Source of the DNA: DATGZX01 sp035296965
GTDB lineage: Bacteria > Planctomycetota > Planctomycetia > Gemmatales > Gemmataceae
Length of the DNA: 64,000 nt
Assembly: GCA_035296965.1 (NCBI GenBank)
Contig: DATGZX010000175.1
Coordinates: 1-64,000, forward strand
Direction of reading: 5' to 3'
Part shown: one piece after another, positions 1-9,758 of the stretch
Layout: each line of letters begins with the position of its first letter
Position numbering within the stretch: position 1 is the stretch's first letter
The notes under the pieces: generated by a model
What the model was told of the DNA's origin: nothing
The model's database searches: none
The model's input: the letters and a program-made list of their open reading frames with translations, nothing else
Program-made: the position numbers and the translations under genes

Positions 1-224
1 TACCCGGCATTTCGCAGAAGGTTCTCTCTCAGCAACTCCGCGAGCTGGTCAGTGATGGGATTGTGAATCGACAACCGAAAGGCGCGATCCCGGCTCCGGT
101 CGTGTATTCGCTGACCGAGTATGGGCGATCATTGTTGCCCTTGGTTGAGAATGTTCGCCAATGGGGCCGAGCCCATATTGAGCGTTTGACCACTCAGCCT
201 GGCGCGCCCATAAAAGGCTCATGA
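1..224 (+). CDS. HxlR-family transcriptional regulator, C-terminal part (partial)
   Basis: The gene runs in from the left edge; the readable frame begins at base 3 and stops with TGA at 222-224, giving about 73 residues. The translation reads GISQKVLSQQLRELVSDGIV, then later YSLTEYGRSLLPLVENVRQWG. This is the recognition helix, wing and C-terminal helix typical of HxlR-type winged-helix regulators (about 100-130 aa), which often sense redox or aldehyde stress. About 30-50 N-terminal residues, including any sensing cysteine, lie outside the window. It is transcribed towards, and convergent with, the Tat-signal gene that follows. Family call is confident; the regulated genes are unknown. Confidence 0.85.
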   Translation, partial: PGISQKVLSQQLRELVSDGIVNRQPKGAIPAPVVYSLTEYGRSLLPLVENVRQWGRAHIERLTTQPGAPIKGS

Positions 225-324
225 CCTGCGCCAGTTTCAAGCCAAGGGAGTTACTTTGGCCGGTTTTTTGTGCCAAGGTCCTTTCGATTACCTGCACAGT
301 TCGGTGCCCAAGCCCCGCCAATCC

Positions 325-1878
325 TCACACCTTAAGGAGTCGGCAGGCATCCGCGTAGCCTGGGGCTGGATAGCCATACTCGCTCGCGGTGACTCGGGCC
401 AAGGCCACCAATTGTCGCCAGCGGAAGGCAGGACGTGTTGTCGCAAACTCCTCAGAGACGGTGCGGTAGTACTTCTCCGCGTGCAAGGCCCCATCCTCGC
501 TGACGGCAAACTTCAGCAGCAGGTCGAAAACAGGCCGCGACGGGTGGCCAAGCTCACCGTAACGGTAGGTCACGGCACAGGCGCGGACCTGGTCCTTTCC
601 CTTGATTGCCGTTTCGAGTTCAGCCAGCAGCGCAGCCGCGTCTGAAACCTTAACCGCCTCCAAATGCTCGGGCCACGGATAGGGTTTCTGGGCGGCGGAG
701 CCTGCTTGCCCGGCTGTGTGGAAGCCCGCCACGATGAGGCTGGCGACGGTGTTACGGTGGTCGCTGATACGAGCGATATTTCGCCAGGCGTTGGCCGAGT
801 CCGAGGCATGCACGCCCACGGAAGCGCCGTGAACGCTGCCCACTGGCTTTTGCTGTTCGGCCCTGGTGCGGCCAGGATCGCGCAAGACGAGGCGGTTTGC
901 AGCCAGCGAAATCGCCTCGCCGATGTCGGTAGGCGCGGTCCCCTCCGCGAGGGCTGCCGCGACTGCCTCGGCCGCTTGCTCCCGGCTGCTCGTATAAATC
1001 GCCTGACATATCTTTTCGACCCAGGCGTCGTCACCCTTTCGGTTGCCGGTTTTCTTGCCCATGAGGTGGTACTGATCGAGGAGACGGGTCAAGGTTGCGC
1101 GGACGGCCGGCTCCGGTCGATTCTGCTTGATCCGATTCCGTTCGGCGTCCACACAGTACCGCACTGATTGTCGCAGCAATGTCAGCGCTTGGTCCCTGCC
1201 GGTCAGATCCAGGGTTTCCCAGGCTCGCCAGGAAAGGACGACCCGGTGAACATCTACTTCGTCCTGTACGCAGAGTTGAAGCTGATTGTAGGCATCGGGG
1301 AGCGAGCCCTGCGTCAGCGTGGCAAGAATCCGCTCCGCCTTTGCCTGGTCGGCTTGCCGCGTGGCATCTTGAAGCACGTGGCCTTCAGAGCGACCCGTGG
1401 GGAGCGATGCCGGCTCGACGGCATGCAGCGCCTCATGCTCACAACCGCCGGCCTTTTGAATAAAGCGGGCATTGCGGTGGAGCACCTTGAGGACAGGGAG
1501 CGCACGCCGATCTTTTGGTAACTCCTGCGCCATCTGATAGGAAGGTGCAAGAGCCATGAATGTGTGATAGCCGTCGTAATCATGACCGCCGAGCGCGCGC
1601 GCATTCGCCAGGGCGGCGGCCGCCACGAGTGTGCGCAGCTCGGCGCCGGTCTGGAGCTTTTGCACTGCCAAGGGCAAGAGCTTGTCCGCCGGCGTCTCCT
1701 CCACCAACGCAACCAGCGGCTCCATTGCGCCGAAGGTGAGTCGGGTACCGGGTACGTCGCTTGCTGCCTGTGCTGTGGAAGTGATGCCGAGATCCAGGGC
1801 TAGAGCCGGGCCTACGCTTGCCACGAGCATTCCCTGACCGACTTCCGCCAGAAACTGGCGACGGCTGCTGAGATTCAT
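325..1878 (-). CDS. Tat-exported hypothetical protein (517 aa)
   Basis: The N-terminus has a twin-arginine signal (SSRRQFLAEVGQGMLVASVG, then an Ala-rich stretch to about residue 40), so the product is probably folded in the cytoplasm and exported by Tat, often a sign of a bound cofactor. I do not recognise the mature domain. It is mostly helical, with conserved-looking histidine segments (GGHDYDGYHTFMAL near residue 100; GGCEHEALHAVEP near 145). The start is backed by AAAGGAG seven bases upstream of ATG. It is a single gene on the minus strand downstream of the hydrogenase-like operon, separated from it by 562 bases. Function is not assigned. Confidence 0.75.
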   Translation of the reverse strand: MNLSSRRQFLAEVGQGMLVASVGPALALDLGITSTAQAASDVPGTRLTFGAMEPLVALVEETPADKLLPLAVQKLQTGAELRTLVAAAALANARALGGHDYDGYHTFMALAPSYQMAQELPKDRRALPVLKVLHRNARFIQKAGGCEHEALHAVEPASLPTGRSEGHVLQDATRQADQAKAERILATLTQGSLPDAYNQLQLCVQDEVDVHRVVLSWRAWETLDLTGRDQALTLLRQSVRYCVDAERNRIKQNRPEPAVRATLTRLLDQYHLMGKKTGNRKGDDAWVEKICQAIYTSSREQAAEAVAAALAEGTAPTDIGEAISLAANRLVLRDPGRTRAEQQKPVGSVHGASVGVHASDSANAWRNIARISDHRNTVASLIVAGFHTAGQAGSAAQKPYPWPEHLEAVKVSDAAALLAELETAIKGKDQVRACAVTYRYGELGHPSRPVFDLLLKFAVSEDGALHAEKYYRTVSEEFATTRPAFRWRQLVALARVTASEYGYPAPGYADACRLLKV

Positions 1879-2043
1879 GGCTTTTCTCCTTTTGGTGAAT
1901 GAGATATCACCCCAGGACTGACGAGGAGGGAATAATGCGCTTCTATGGAGAACAACGCTGATTCTACCCCGGCATGGATCTCAATGCCATGTCCATGCAC
2001 ATTTGCATCCTCGACCTCCCGTTTCCAGAAACGCCACGAGATC

Positions 2044-2130
2044 GTTTAGCTGCGAGCAGCGGCGAGCGCGACCACAGGAGGGGACAGTGTCCTGATTGTT
2101 CACGCGCTCGCCGTTGGCTCGCGGTTAAAC
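2044..2130. repeat. Dispersed palindromic repeat, diverged copy
   Basis: The right arm (about 2096-2130) reads GTTCACGCGCTCGCC, then TTGGCTCGCGGTTAAAC. It matches, with one difference, the right arm of the perfect 35-bp inverted repeat at 54530-54617. The left arm here is partly eroded. Flanking bases are also shared: CGAAAAATGTA here and CGAAAAAATGTA on the other side of the second copy. The two loci are therefore copies of one element in opposite orientation. Confidence 0.8.
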
Positions 2131-2265
2131 GAAAAATGTAGGGACAAGTACGGGACTGCACCCGGTCTGAAGTGGACAAACGCGAGCGCGATTCCACTGA
2201 GCCAGCGGGTCGCCTTTGGAGGGGTTGAAGAAGGCCGGAAGCTTCGATTAGTATACGTTTGCTCA

Positions 2266-2408
2266 CATGACATATGTCATGCGTACTGAGCTTACTCTGG
2301 ATGTTCCAGCGTTGACGCAAAGCTTTATGAAGTATTGTTTCATAAGATCGTCATGTCTGTCAGACGCTCCGTCTGGGTACCCCCCTTTTACATGACATAA
2401 CATGACAT
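2266..2408. promoter_or_regulatory. Cluster of CATGACAT motifs, possible operators
   Basis: A perfect 16-bp palindrome CATGACATATGTCATG lies at 2266-2281. Two direct copies of CATGACAT lie at 2391-2398 and 2401-2408, and a partial inverse copy (TCATGTC) at 2351-2357. Several half-sites of one motif within 143 bases of non-coding DNA suggest binding of a dimeric regulator. The site is 388-530 bases upstream of the Tat-signal gene. No regulator can be named, and chance cannot be excluded. Confidence 0.35.
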
Positions 2409-2440
2409 TGGGAAGGGCGCCGCCGAAGTGCGACGCGGGA

Positions 2441-3220
2441 TCAAGCCGGTGGGTTTGTCGAGTCCTGCAGACGACCAAGCAGGCGCAGCAGCCCGTCCAG
2501 GATCGTTAGCGGATGCGGCGGCCAACCGGGAATGTAAAGATCAACTGGCAGAAATGTGTCGCAGCCGTTATGCACCTCAGAGTGGCCGCGAAATATGCCG
2601 CCGCTGATTGCCTCGGTGCCTACGGCAATGACAAGCTTCGGAGCGGGGATGGCAGCATAGGTCTCCAGCAGAGCCGAACGCATGTTCTCGCTGACGGGGC
2701 CGGTTACAACCAAGCCATCTGCGTGCCGCGGCGAGGCAACAAACTGGATGCCGAATCGACCCAGGTCGAACACGATGGTGCCCAAAACGTTCAAATCGGC
2801 TTCGCACGCGCCCGAGCCGCCAGCGCTCACTTGGCGGAGCTTCAAGGATCGCCCGAATAGCCGACGGCGTTTCTCGTCCAGTGCCTGCGCGCGCTTCAGC
2901 GTGCTTCCGTTGAAGATAAGGTCCTGGCGAGTCGTCGTGGCCAGTCGATGTTCCTGGGTATAGCGGATGGCTCCCTCCGGGCAGGCCTGCGTGCAATCGG
3001 TGCAGAAAAGGCAGCGACCCAAGTCCAGACGGAATCCTTTCTCGTCGATAGCGATGGCATCTGTGGGACATGCCTCGGCACACGCACTGCACCCGTCGGG
3101 GCATTTGGAGGTATCGACAGCCGGCAGTCCGCGGAAGCGGTCTGGGAGAGTTGGCACTTGCGCCGGGTACGAAATCGTCCGATGGCCCTGCTTCAAACGA
3201 GCAAGTGAAACTTGCAGCAT
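2441..3220 (-). CDS. Ferredoxin / NuoB-like fusion subunit of a hydrogenase-4-related complex
   Basis: This 259-aa protein joins a two-[4Fe-4S] ferredoxin domain (residues about 36-92; CPDGCSACAEACP at 40-52 and CLFCTDCTQACP at 70-81, as in HyfH/HycF) to a NuoB/HycG-like domain (about 125-255; FGIQFVASPRHADGLVVTGP at 156-175). In complex I and group 4 hydrogenases the second domain binds the proximal cluster through four cysteines. Here only C139 remains. The expected partners are S136, E203 (in GTEAISGG) and W233 (in PGWPPHP); I checked all three codons in the DNA. The electron path to the large subunit therefore appears broken. TGAGGAG precedes the ATG. It is the last gene of the operon, nine bases after the large subunit gene. 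Confidence 0.9.
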   Translation of the reverse strand: MLQVSLARLKQGHRTISYPAQVPTLPDRFRGLPAVDTSKCPDGCSACAEACPTDAIAIDEKGFRLDLGRCLFCTDCTQACPEGAIRYTQEHRLATTTRQDLIFNGSTLKRAQALDEKRRRLFGRSLKLRQVSAGGSGACEADLNVLGTIVFDLGRFGIQFVASPRHADGLVVTGPVSENMRSALLETYAAIPAPKLVIAVGTEAISGGIFRGHSEVHNGCDTFLPVDLYIPGWPPHPLTILDGLLRLLGRLQDSTNPPA

Positions 3221-3229
3221 GCTAACTCC

Positions 3230-4755
3230 TCACAGGTCGTGGCCGCAGTAAGATAGATTGAAGCTCTTGTTGCACAGGGGAAAATCGGAAATTTGCTGAT
3301 CGCGGAGCGCCATCGTCAACCCTGCCCAATTGTGGAAGGAGGGGTCCACAATCTTGTAGCGGGAAAACCGCGCCTGTTCGTCGGTCAGCGCGACATGGCA
3401 AATCTCGCCGCGCCACCCTTCCACTAGCGAGACGGCCATGTGCTCGGGCCTGAGCGGCTCGATGTCTTTCTGAATCGGTCCGTCGGGAAACTCTTGCAGT
3501 TGGCTGCGAATGAAGGCAACCGAGCGCTGGATCTCCAGCCAACGAACATAGGCCCTGGCGAAGACATCACCCGTGATCCAGGTGGAGACAGGGACCTGCG
3601 CAAACCGAAAAATGCCGGATGGAAAGTCCTGCCGCACATCAGACTCGATTCCGCAGGCGCGGGCTGCCGGCCCGACGAGCCCTAGAGCACGACAGTCTTC
3701 CTGTTCGACGACACCTGTGCCTTCGAACCGGGCCTGCACGGACGTCGAGTTCCAGAGCAAGTTGGCGGCGTTCTCCACGTCGCGAAATGCAGCATCCAGG
3801 CGTTCCAGGCACTGTGTCCTGCGGTTCTCCGCCGCGTCGAACGCAACCCCGCCCGGTCGTACGAGACTCCGGCCAAATCTGCTCCCGCACAACAAAGCAG
3901 TCAGGTTCAGAAAATCGCCACGGATGCGCCCGCAGAACGAGGCCGTGGGCAAGAAACCGACATCGCCCGCCAGGGCGCCGAGATCTCCCGTGTGGTTGGC
4001 CAGGCGTTCGAGCTCGAGGGCGATGCTGCGCAGCACTTCGCCACGAATCGGTACCTGACAACCTGCAAGCGCCTCCAGCGCTTCGCAGTAAGCAGTCGCA
4101 TGCCCAATAGAAGTGTCGCCGGCCACGGCCTCCATCATGTGCATGCTGCGCTTGTTTGGTCCTCCAATAAGCGCTCTCTCGACGCCGCGATGCTGGTAAC
4201 CCAGAGAAATCTCCAGGTGGAAGACCTGTTCCCCGTGGCATTGAAATCGAAAGTGTCCAGGCTCGATGATGCCGGCGTGAACCGGGCCGACGGCAACCTC
4301 GTTGATTTCTTCTCCTTCGACGCGGTAGAAGTCCATGACGCCAATCACCGGGACTTCGCCTTGCCTGCGTCCCCAGGCATCGTGGCCAGGGCGGTACGAA
4401 GAATGGAACCGGACCGGCTTGAGCCACGGATGCCCCTCGGGGATGACCCCATATTGCTCGGCGATCTCCCGCTCGAAAAGATGGGCCTGGGGGCAGTCGG
4501 GAGTCAGGGAAGCAAATCTGTCCGTATCGAGTGTCGTGCTGCCGATATGCAACAAGGCACGGGCGCTGTCCGATAGGACAGCATACAAGGTCACTTGATC
4601 GGCTGGTGCTGGTGCATCACCAAAGAGGGCAGCTATGCGCTGTCCCCCGGCCACGGCATCGAGGATGGTTCGGCGGAACTCTGCGAACGACAATTGGGGG
4701 ATCTGCGCCCGCGGAATTGCCTGTCCCGTGCGCAAGATTGCGAAGCCGTTGTCCT

Positions 4756-4759
<4 letters not shown>
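3230..4759 (-). CDS. NuoCD/HycE-like large subunit without NiFe ligands
   Basis: The 509-aa product has an N-terminal NuoC-like domain (about 1-150; AHLFEREIAEQYG at 92-104) and a NuoD/hydrogenase large-subunit-like domain (about 160-509). True NiFe enzymes carry CxxC near the start of that domain and DPCxxC near its end. Here the corresponding stretches read AGDTSIGH (213-220) and DPSFHNW (472-478), with no cysteine pairs, so no NiFe centre can form. This resembles NuoD and the energy-converting hydrogenase-related (Ehr) complexes rather than HycE. The ATG has GGAGGTG upstream and overlaps the stop of the preceding HyfF-like gene by four bases. The protein is probably the cytoplasmic arm attached to the HycD-like membrane subunit. 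Confidence 0.9.
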
Positions 4760-6201
<1,442 letters not shown>

Positions 6202-6204
6202 TAT

Positions 6205-6846
6205 TTATTCCTTCAATTCCGTCAGGTGCTCCGTGCTGATCGAGGCAAACTCTCGGCTGATATGGTGAATGATGATTCCCATCACGAACACGCCGGTGAA
6301 CAAATCGAGCAACACGCCGATCTCAACGAGAAACGGCATCGCCTCCAGAAGCAAGAGGCCGAACACGAAGATCCCGTTTTCCAGGAGCAGGTAGCCGAGC
6401 ACTTGCATAATGGCCTTTTGCCTCGTCGTCAGCATGAGGAACCCGGTCCACACCGTGGAAAGAGATGCCGGCACGATCAGCAGGCCGGTATGCTCCTCGG
6501 CCAGAGGAAGCGTGGAAGAGAACACCATCGCCAGTCCTGTCCCCACGGCTCCCAGAAGCAGCGAGCTCATGTAGTTCACCACCGGCTTGACCTCGTGCTG
6601 GATATTCGCCTCGCGCATCGCGTGAACGAGGAAGGCCGGGATGGCAAAGCCCTTCAAGCCGATGGCTACGACCACGAGCAGAATACCTCGGAGCCCGATG
6701 TCCGGGTGGACAAACAAGGGGAGGATCCCCAAGAGAATCCCCTGAAGAGCAACCGCGTTAATAACGCCGCGTATGCGGCTCACGCCCAGGGCGACGAAGT
6801 TGAGCGCCAGTGCCACGATCAATAAAGGGTCGAGAACCTGGACCAT
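6205..6846 (-). CDS. HyfE-like small membrane subunit
   Basis: About 213 aa, seven probable membrane helices, starting VQVLDPLLIVALALNFVALG. It matches the hydrogenase-4 component E family, whose N-terminal helices resemble NuoK/MrpC (the helices with acidic residues that sit between antiporter units). I place the start at the ATG at 6846, seven bases after GAGG; a GTG one codon upstream is the alternative. The gene sits three bases from the HyfF-like gene and four from the HycD-like gene, as in hyf and ehr operons. Confidence 0.85.
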   Translation of the reverse strand: MVQVLDPLLIVALALNFVALGVSRIRGVINAVALQGILLGILPLFVHPDIGLRGILLVVVAIGLKGFAIPAFLVHAMREANIQHEVKPVVNYMSSLLLGAVGTGLAMVFSSTLPLAEEHTGLLIVPASLSTVWTGFLMLTTRQKAIMQVLGYLLLENGIFVFGLLLLEAMPFLVEIGVLLDLFTGVFVMGIIIHHISREFASISTEHLTELKE

Positions 6847-6850
6847 CACG

Positions 6851-7768
6851 TCACCTCACCAGCAGGATGATGCCGAATGCCGACAGCAGGCAGGCCGCAA
6901 CCAGGAGGACCGGAATGTGCGTTAGCCGCAGGCGCGCCATCGTCGATTCCACGACCCCAATCGCCACCGCCAGAGCCAACATCCCGCCAATAAAGATGGG
7001 CCAATCAAGCCAACTGAAGCCCGTTGAAACAGGCAAGGCAAGGCGGACAATCAGCGCCCCGAAGACGAAGAGCTTGAGTGCCGCCCCGTAGAGGATCAGA
7101 CCGAAGGCTGGACCGCTGTGGTCGAGCACCATGACCTCGTGGATCATGGTCAACTCGAGATGGGTGTTCGGATCATCGAACGGGATCCGCGAGTTCTCTG
7201 CCAGCAGCACGACAAACCAACTGAGCAGAACCAGCGCGAGCGAAGCGCCGGCGGTCGACCAATACACGCCGAGCGAGCCCCCCAGCATGCCCGCCAGTTG
7301 CAGCGAGCCGGACAGCTTGGCCAGGACGAGCAATCCCAGGAAGAACGCCGGCTCGGCCAGGCAGGCGAAGGTAACTTCCCGGGCCGCTCCCATCCCCTCA
7401 AACGACGAGCCGGTGTCCAGGGCCGCGGACGCAGTAAAAAATCGGCCCAGGCCCAGCAGGTAGGCCAAAAGAATCACATCGCCGGTGAACGAGATCGGAG
7501 CGCGCGCGCTGACCAGCGGAATCAATAGGACCGCGATTGCAGCCGTGACGAGCGCGACCACAGGCCCGGCCCGAAATACCCAGGTCGTGGTTGTGCTGAA
7601 GACCGACCCTTTGCGGAGAAGCTTGACGAGATCGTAGTACGGCTGCAGCAGCGGCGGCCCGATGCGCCCGGCAAAGAAAGCCTTCGTCTTGGCGATGACG
7701 CCCAGGAGTAGCGGCGACAAGGTAAGCGCCACCAGCACATGGATCGTGTTATGAATGGCTGCGTCCAT
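6851..7768 (-). CDS. HycD/HyfC-like (NuoH-like) membrane anchor subunit
   Basis: About 305 aa with roughly eight membrane helices. FAGRIGPPLLQPYYDLVKLL (about residues 33-52) is the NuoH/HycD signature loop next to the quinone or coupling site, and LELTMIHEVMVLDHSGP near residue 215 is the matching group 4 hydrogenase motif with acidic residues. It would anchor the cytoplasmic large/small subunit arm to the antiporter modules and carry the coupling channel. The start is taken at the ATG at 7768 after AAGGG; a GTG lies one codon upstream. Confidence 0.9.
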   Translation of the reverse strand: MDAAIHNTIHVLVALTLSPLLLGVIAKTKAFFAGRIGPPLLQPYYDLVKLLRKGSVFSTTTTWVFRAGPVVALVTAAIAVLLIPLVSARAPISFTGDVILLAYLLGLGRFFTASAALDTGSSFEGMGAAREVTFACLAEPAFFLGLLVLAKLSGSLQLAGMLGGSLGVYWSTAGASLALVLLSWFVVLLAENSRIPFDDPNTHLELTMIHEVMVLDHSGPAFGLILYGAALKLFVFGALIVRLALPVSTGFSWLDWPIFIGGMLALAVAIGVVESTMARLRLTHIPVLLVAACLLSAFGIILLVR

Positions 7769-7778
7769 CACATCCCTT

Positions 7779-9758
7779 CTAACGCCAAAGCAACAGACCG
7801 ATCAGAGCGATGAAAATGTAGAACAAGTAAGCCTGGATGCTCCCTTGCTGAAACACGCGAAACCAGGAGAATAGCGAGCCACCGAACCGGAACACCGGCA
7901 TTACCACCTCGTCGAGCACCGGATCGGGCACCTCGCTGTGGAAATCGGTCTTCTGCGGGAACATCGGCATGCCCTTGGGTGCGTGGACATGCGGGCGCAG
8001 CGCCCAGCTAAAGAGCCCGACCAGCATCTGTGCGAATGCAGAGGAGGTGTATTGCATTCTCGGCGTCGGGGCGACGTAGCCGCAGCCCCATGTTGACCCT
8101 TTCTGTACAACGCTGGTATGAAGCCGGAGCCACAGCAACGCGCTAGTCGCAAGCAAGGCCCCGATCAGTACCAGGCCCATAAAGGTGATCCACTCGAATG
8201 GTGCCAGATTGCTGAGCTGGGGAGACGCATCCTTCAGGCCCGCCGCCCATGCCGAGACTCCTTTTCCAATGATTGGGGTTACCAGGAGCGGAGCCAAGCC
8301 GATGAGGAGGCAGCAGGCGACCAACACTGCAATGGGCCCTAGCATGGCTCGTGGTGATTCGTGAGCGTGCCGCGCGTGATCCGACCGGGCTGTCCCCAGA
8401 AAGACCGCCCCGTAAACCTTCACGAAACAGGCCACGGCCAACGCGCCGATCAGCGCGAGTGCGGGAGCAGCGAAGGCAGCACCCGCAAAAGATGGTTCCT
8501 TGCCGATCCCCAGGGTTTCGAACAACCCCAGATAAATGAGGAACTCGCTCACGAAGCCATTGAGCGGCGGCAAACCGCAAATGGCAACCGCACCAACCAG
8601 GAAGCCCAGCGCAGTCCAGGGCATCCGCTTTGCCAAGCCGCCCAGGTGGTCGATCTCGCGCGTGTGCGTCCCATGAATTACAGAGCCGGCACTCAGAAAT
8701 AGCAGGGACTTGAATAGAGCGTGGTTCCACACGTGCAGCAGGCTGCCGCCCAAGCCGAGGACAATCCACGCCGGCCGCCCTAAGGAGCGTCCGATCATCG
8801 CCAGGCCGAGGCCCATGACGATGATGCCGATGTTCTCGATGCTGTGGTAAGCAAGCAGCCGTTTCAGGTCGTGTTGGCCCACCGCAAAGGCCACTCCCAG
8901 GACGCCGGAGATCACGCCCAATATCAGCACGATCTCGCCCCACTCCAGTGGCAAGCTTGGCATCAGCGACGTGATGCGCGCTAACCCATAAATGCCCATC
9001 TTGAGAATGACGCCCGACAAGATGGCCGACACGTGGCTAGGAGCCATCGAGTGGGCGCCAGGCAGCCAAACATGGAGCGGCATGATGCCGGCCTTGAAAC
9101 CGAACGCCACCAGGCTCAGAACGAACACCGCCGTGGCCGTCCCCGACGTCAGGCTTCCCTCCGCCAGTGGTGTCAGCGCAAACGAGCCATTGGCCGCCCG
9201 TAGCAAGCCGAAAAGTGCAAACAAGCACAAGGTCGCCATGTGCGTCGCCACCAGATAAATCCATCCGGCCTCGCGAACGTCCTGCTTGTCGTCCTCGGTA
9301 GTGACCAGGAAAAAGGCTGACAGCGCCATGATTTCCCAGCCGAAAAGGAACAAGATGCTGTTGCGCGCGATCACCAGCATGGCCATGCCGGCTGTCAGTG
9401 TGCCATAGAACAGGCGCAGCTTGCGGCCGTTCTCTTGGTGCTCTGTTTGCTTCCAGTAGGCCAGCCCGTAGATGCTGCCCAGGAGTGAAACCAGGAAAAT
9501 CGGCAGCAGGAAGATGGCTGATAGCCCGTCCAGGGCCACGCTGAACTCGGCGCCCGGGATCGGCCAAGGAAGCACGATTGGTTGACTAGCCGCTCCGGTC
9601 CAGAAGATGCCTACGCCGGCCAACCCAACACCGGCTCCCAGTACGGCAAGCAGGGTGGTCACCCACTGACCGGTCATGCACGAGCGGCCCATGAGCAGTC
9701 CCGGAATGCCGCTGGTGGCGGCGAGGACGATTCCCAGAAGCACGAACAGTTCACTCAC
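7779..9758 (-). CDS. HyfB-like antiporter-type membrane subunit, copy 1
   Basis: 659 aa, about 16 membrane helices. Family features include PLHVWLPGAHSMAPSHVSAI (about residues 223-242), AYHSIENIGIIVMGLG, LHVWNHALFKSLLFLSAGSV and GLPPLNGFVSEFLIYLGLF. The C-terminal extension contains CGYVAPTPRMQYTSSAFAQ and ends with a last helix after QQGSIQAYLFYIFI, as in HyfB/HycC. It starts with GTG overlapping the stop of the second HyfB-like gene (GTGA), so the two are translationally coupled. An H+ or Na+ pathway is expected. Confidence 0.9.
   Translation of the reverse strand: MSELFVLLGIVLAATSGIPGLLMGRSCMTGQWVTTLLAVLGAGVGLAGVGIFWTGAASQPIVLPWPIPGAEFSVALDGLSAIFLLPIFLVSLLGSIYGLAYWKQTEHQENGRKLRLFYGTLTAGMAMLVIARNSILFLFGWEIMALSAFFLVTTEDDKQDVREAGWIYLVATHMATLCLFALFGLLRAANGSFALTPLAEGSLTSGTATAVFVLSLVAFGFKAGIMPLHVWLPGAHSMAPSHVSAILSGVILKMGIYGLARITSLMPSLPLEWGEIVLILGVISGVLGVAFAVGQHDLKRLLAYHSIENIGIIVMGLGLAMIGRSLGRPAWIVLGLGGSLLHVWNHALFKSLLFLSAGSVIHGTHTREIDHLGGLAKRMPWTALGFLVGAVAICGLPPLNGFVSEFLIYLGLFETLGIGKEPSFAGAAFAAPALALIGALAVACFVKVYGAVFLGTARSDHARHAHESPRAMLGPIAVLVACCLLIGLAPLLVTPIIGKGVSAWAAGLKDASPQLSNLAPFEWITFMGLVLIGALLATSALLWLRLHTSVVQKGSTWGCGYVAPTPRMQYTSSAFAQMLVGLFSWALRPHVHAPKGMPMFPQKTDFHSEVPDPVLDEVVMPVFRFGGSLFSWFRVFQQGSIQAYLFYIFIALIGLLLWR

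Larger units (their letters stand above)
1879..2440. other. Intergenic gap with repeat and CATGACAT motifs
   Basis: I see no convincing gene in these 562 bases. The short frames here have no ribosome-binding site, and one of them simply translates a dispersed palindromic repeat. The region holds that repeat (2044-2130) and a cluster of CATGACAT motifs (2266-2408), and must contain the promoter of the Tat-signal gene and the end of the hydrogenase-like operon. Confidence 0.6.

Noticed and set aside
1964..2320. 118-codon minus-strand frame, and the similar frame at 54532-54900
   Set aside because: Both contain LTASQRRAREQ and SPLARG-like text because they translate the same dispersed palindromic repeat, not because they are a protein family.
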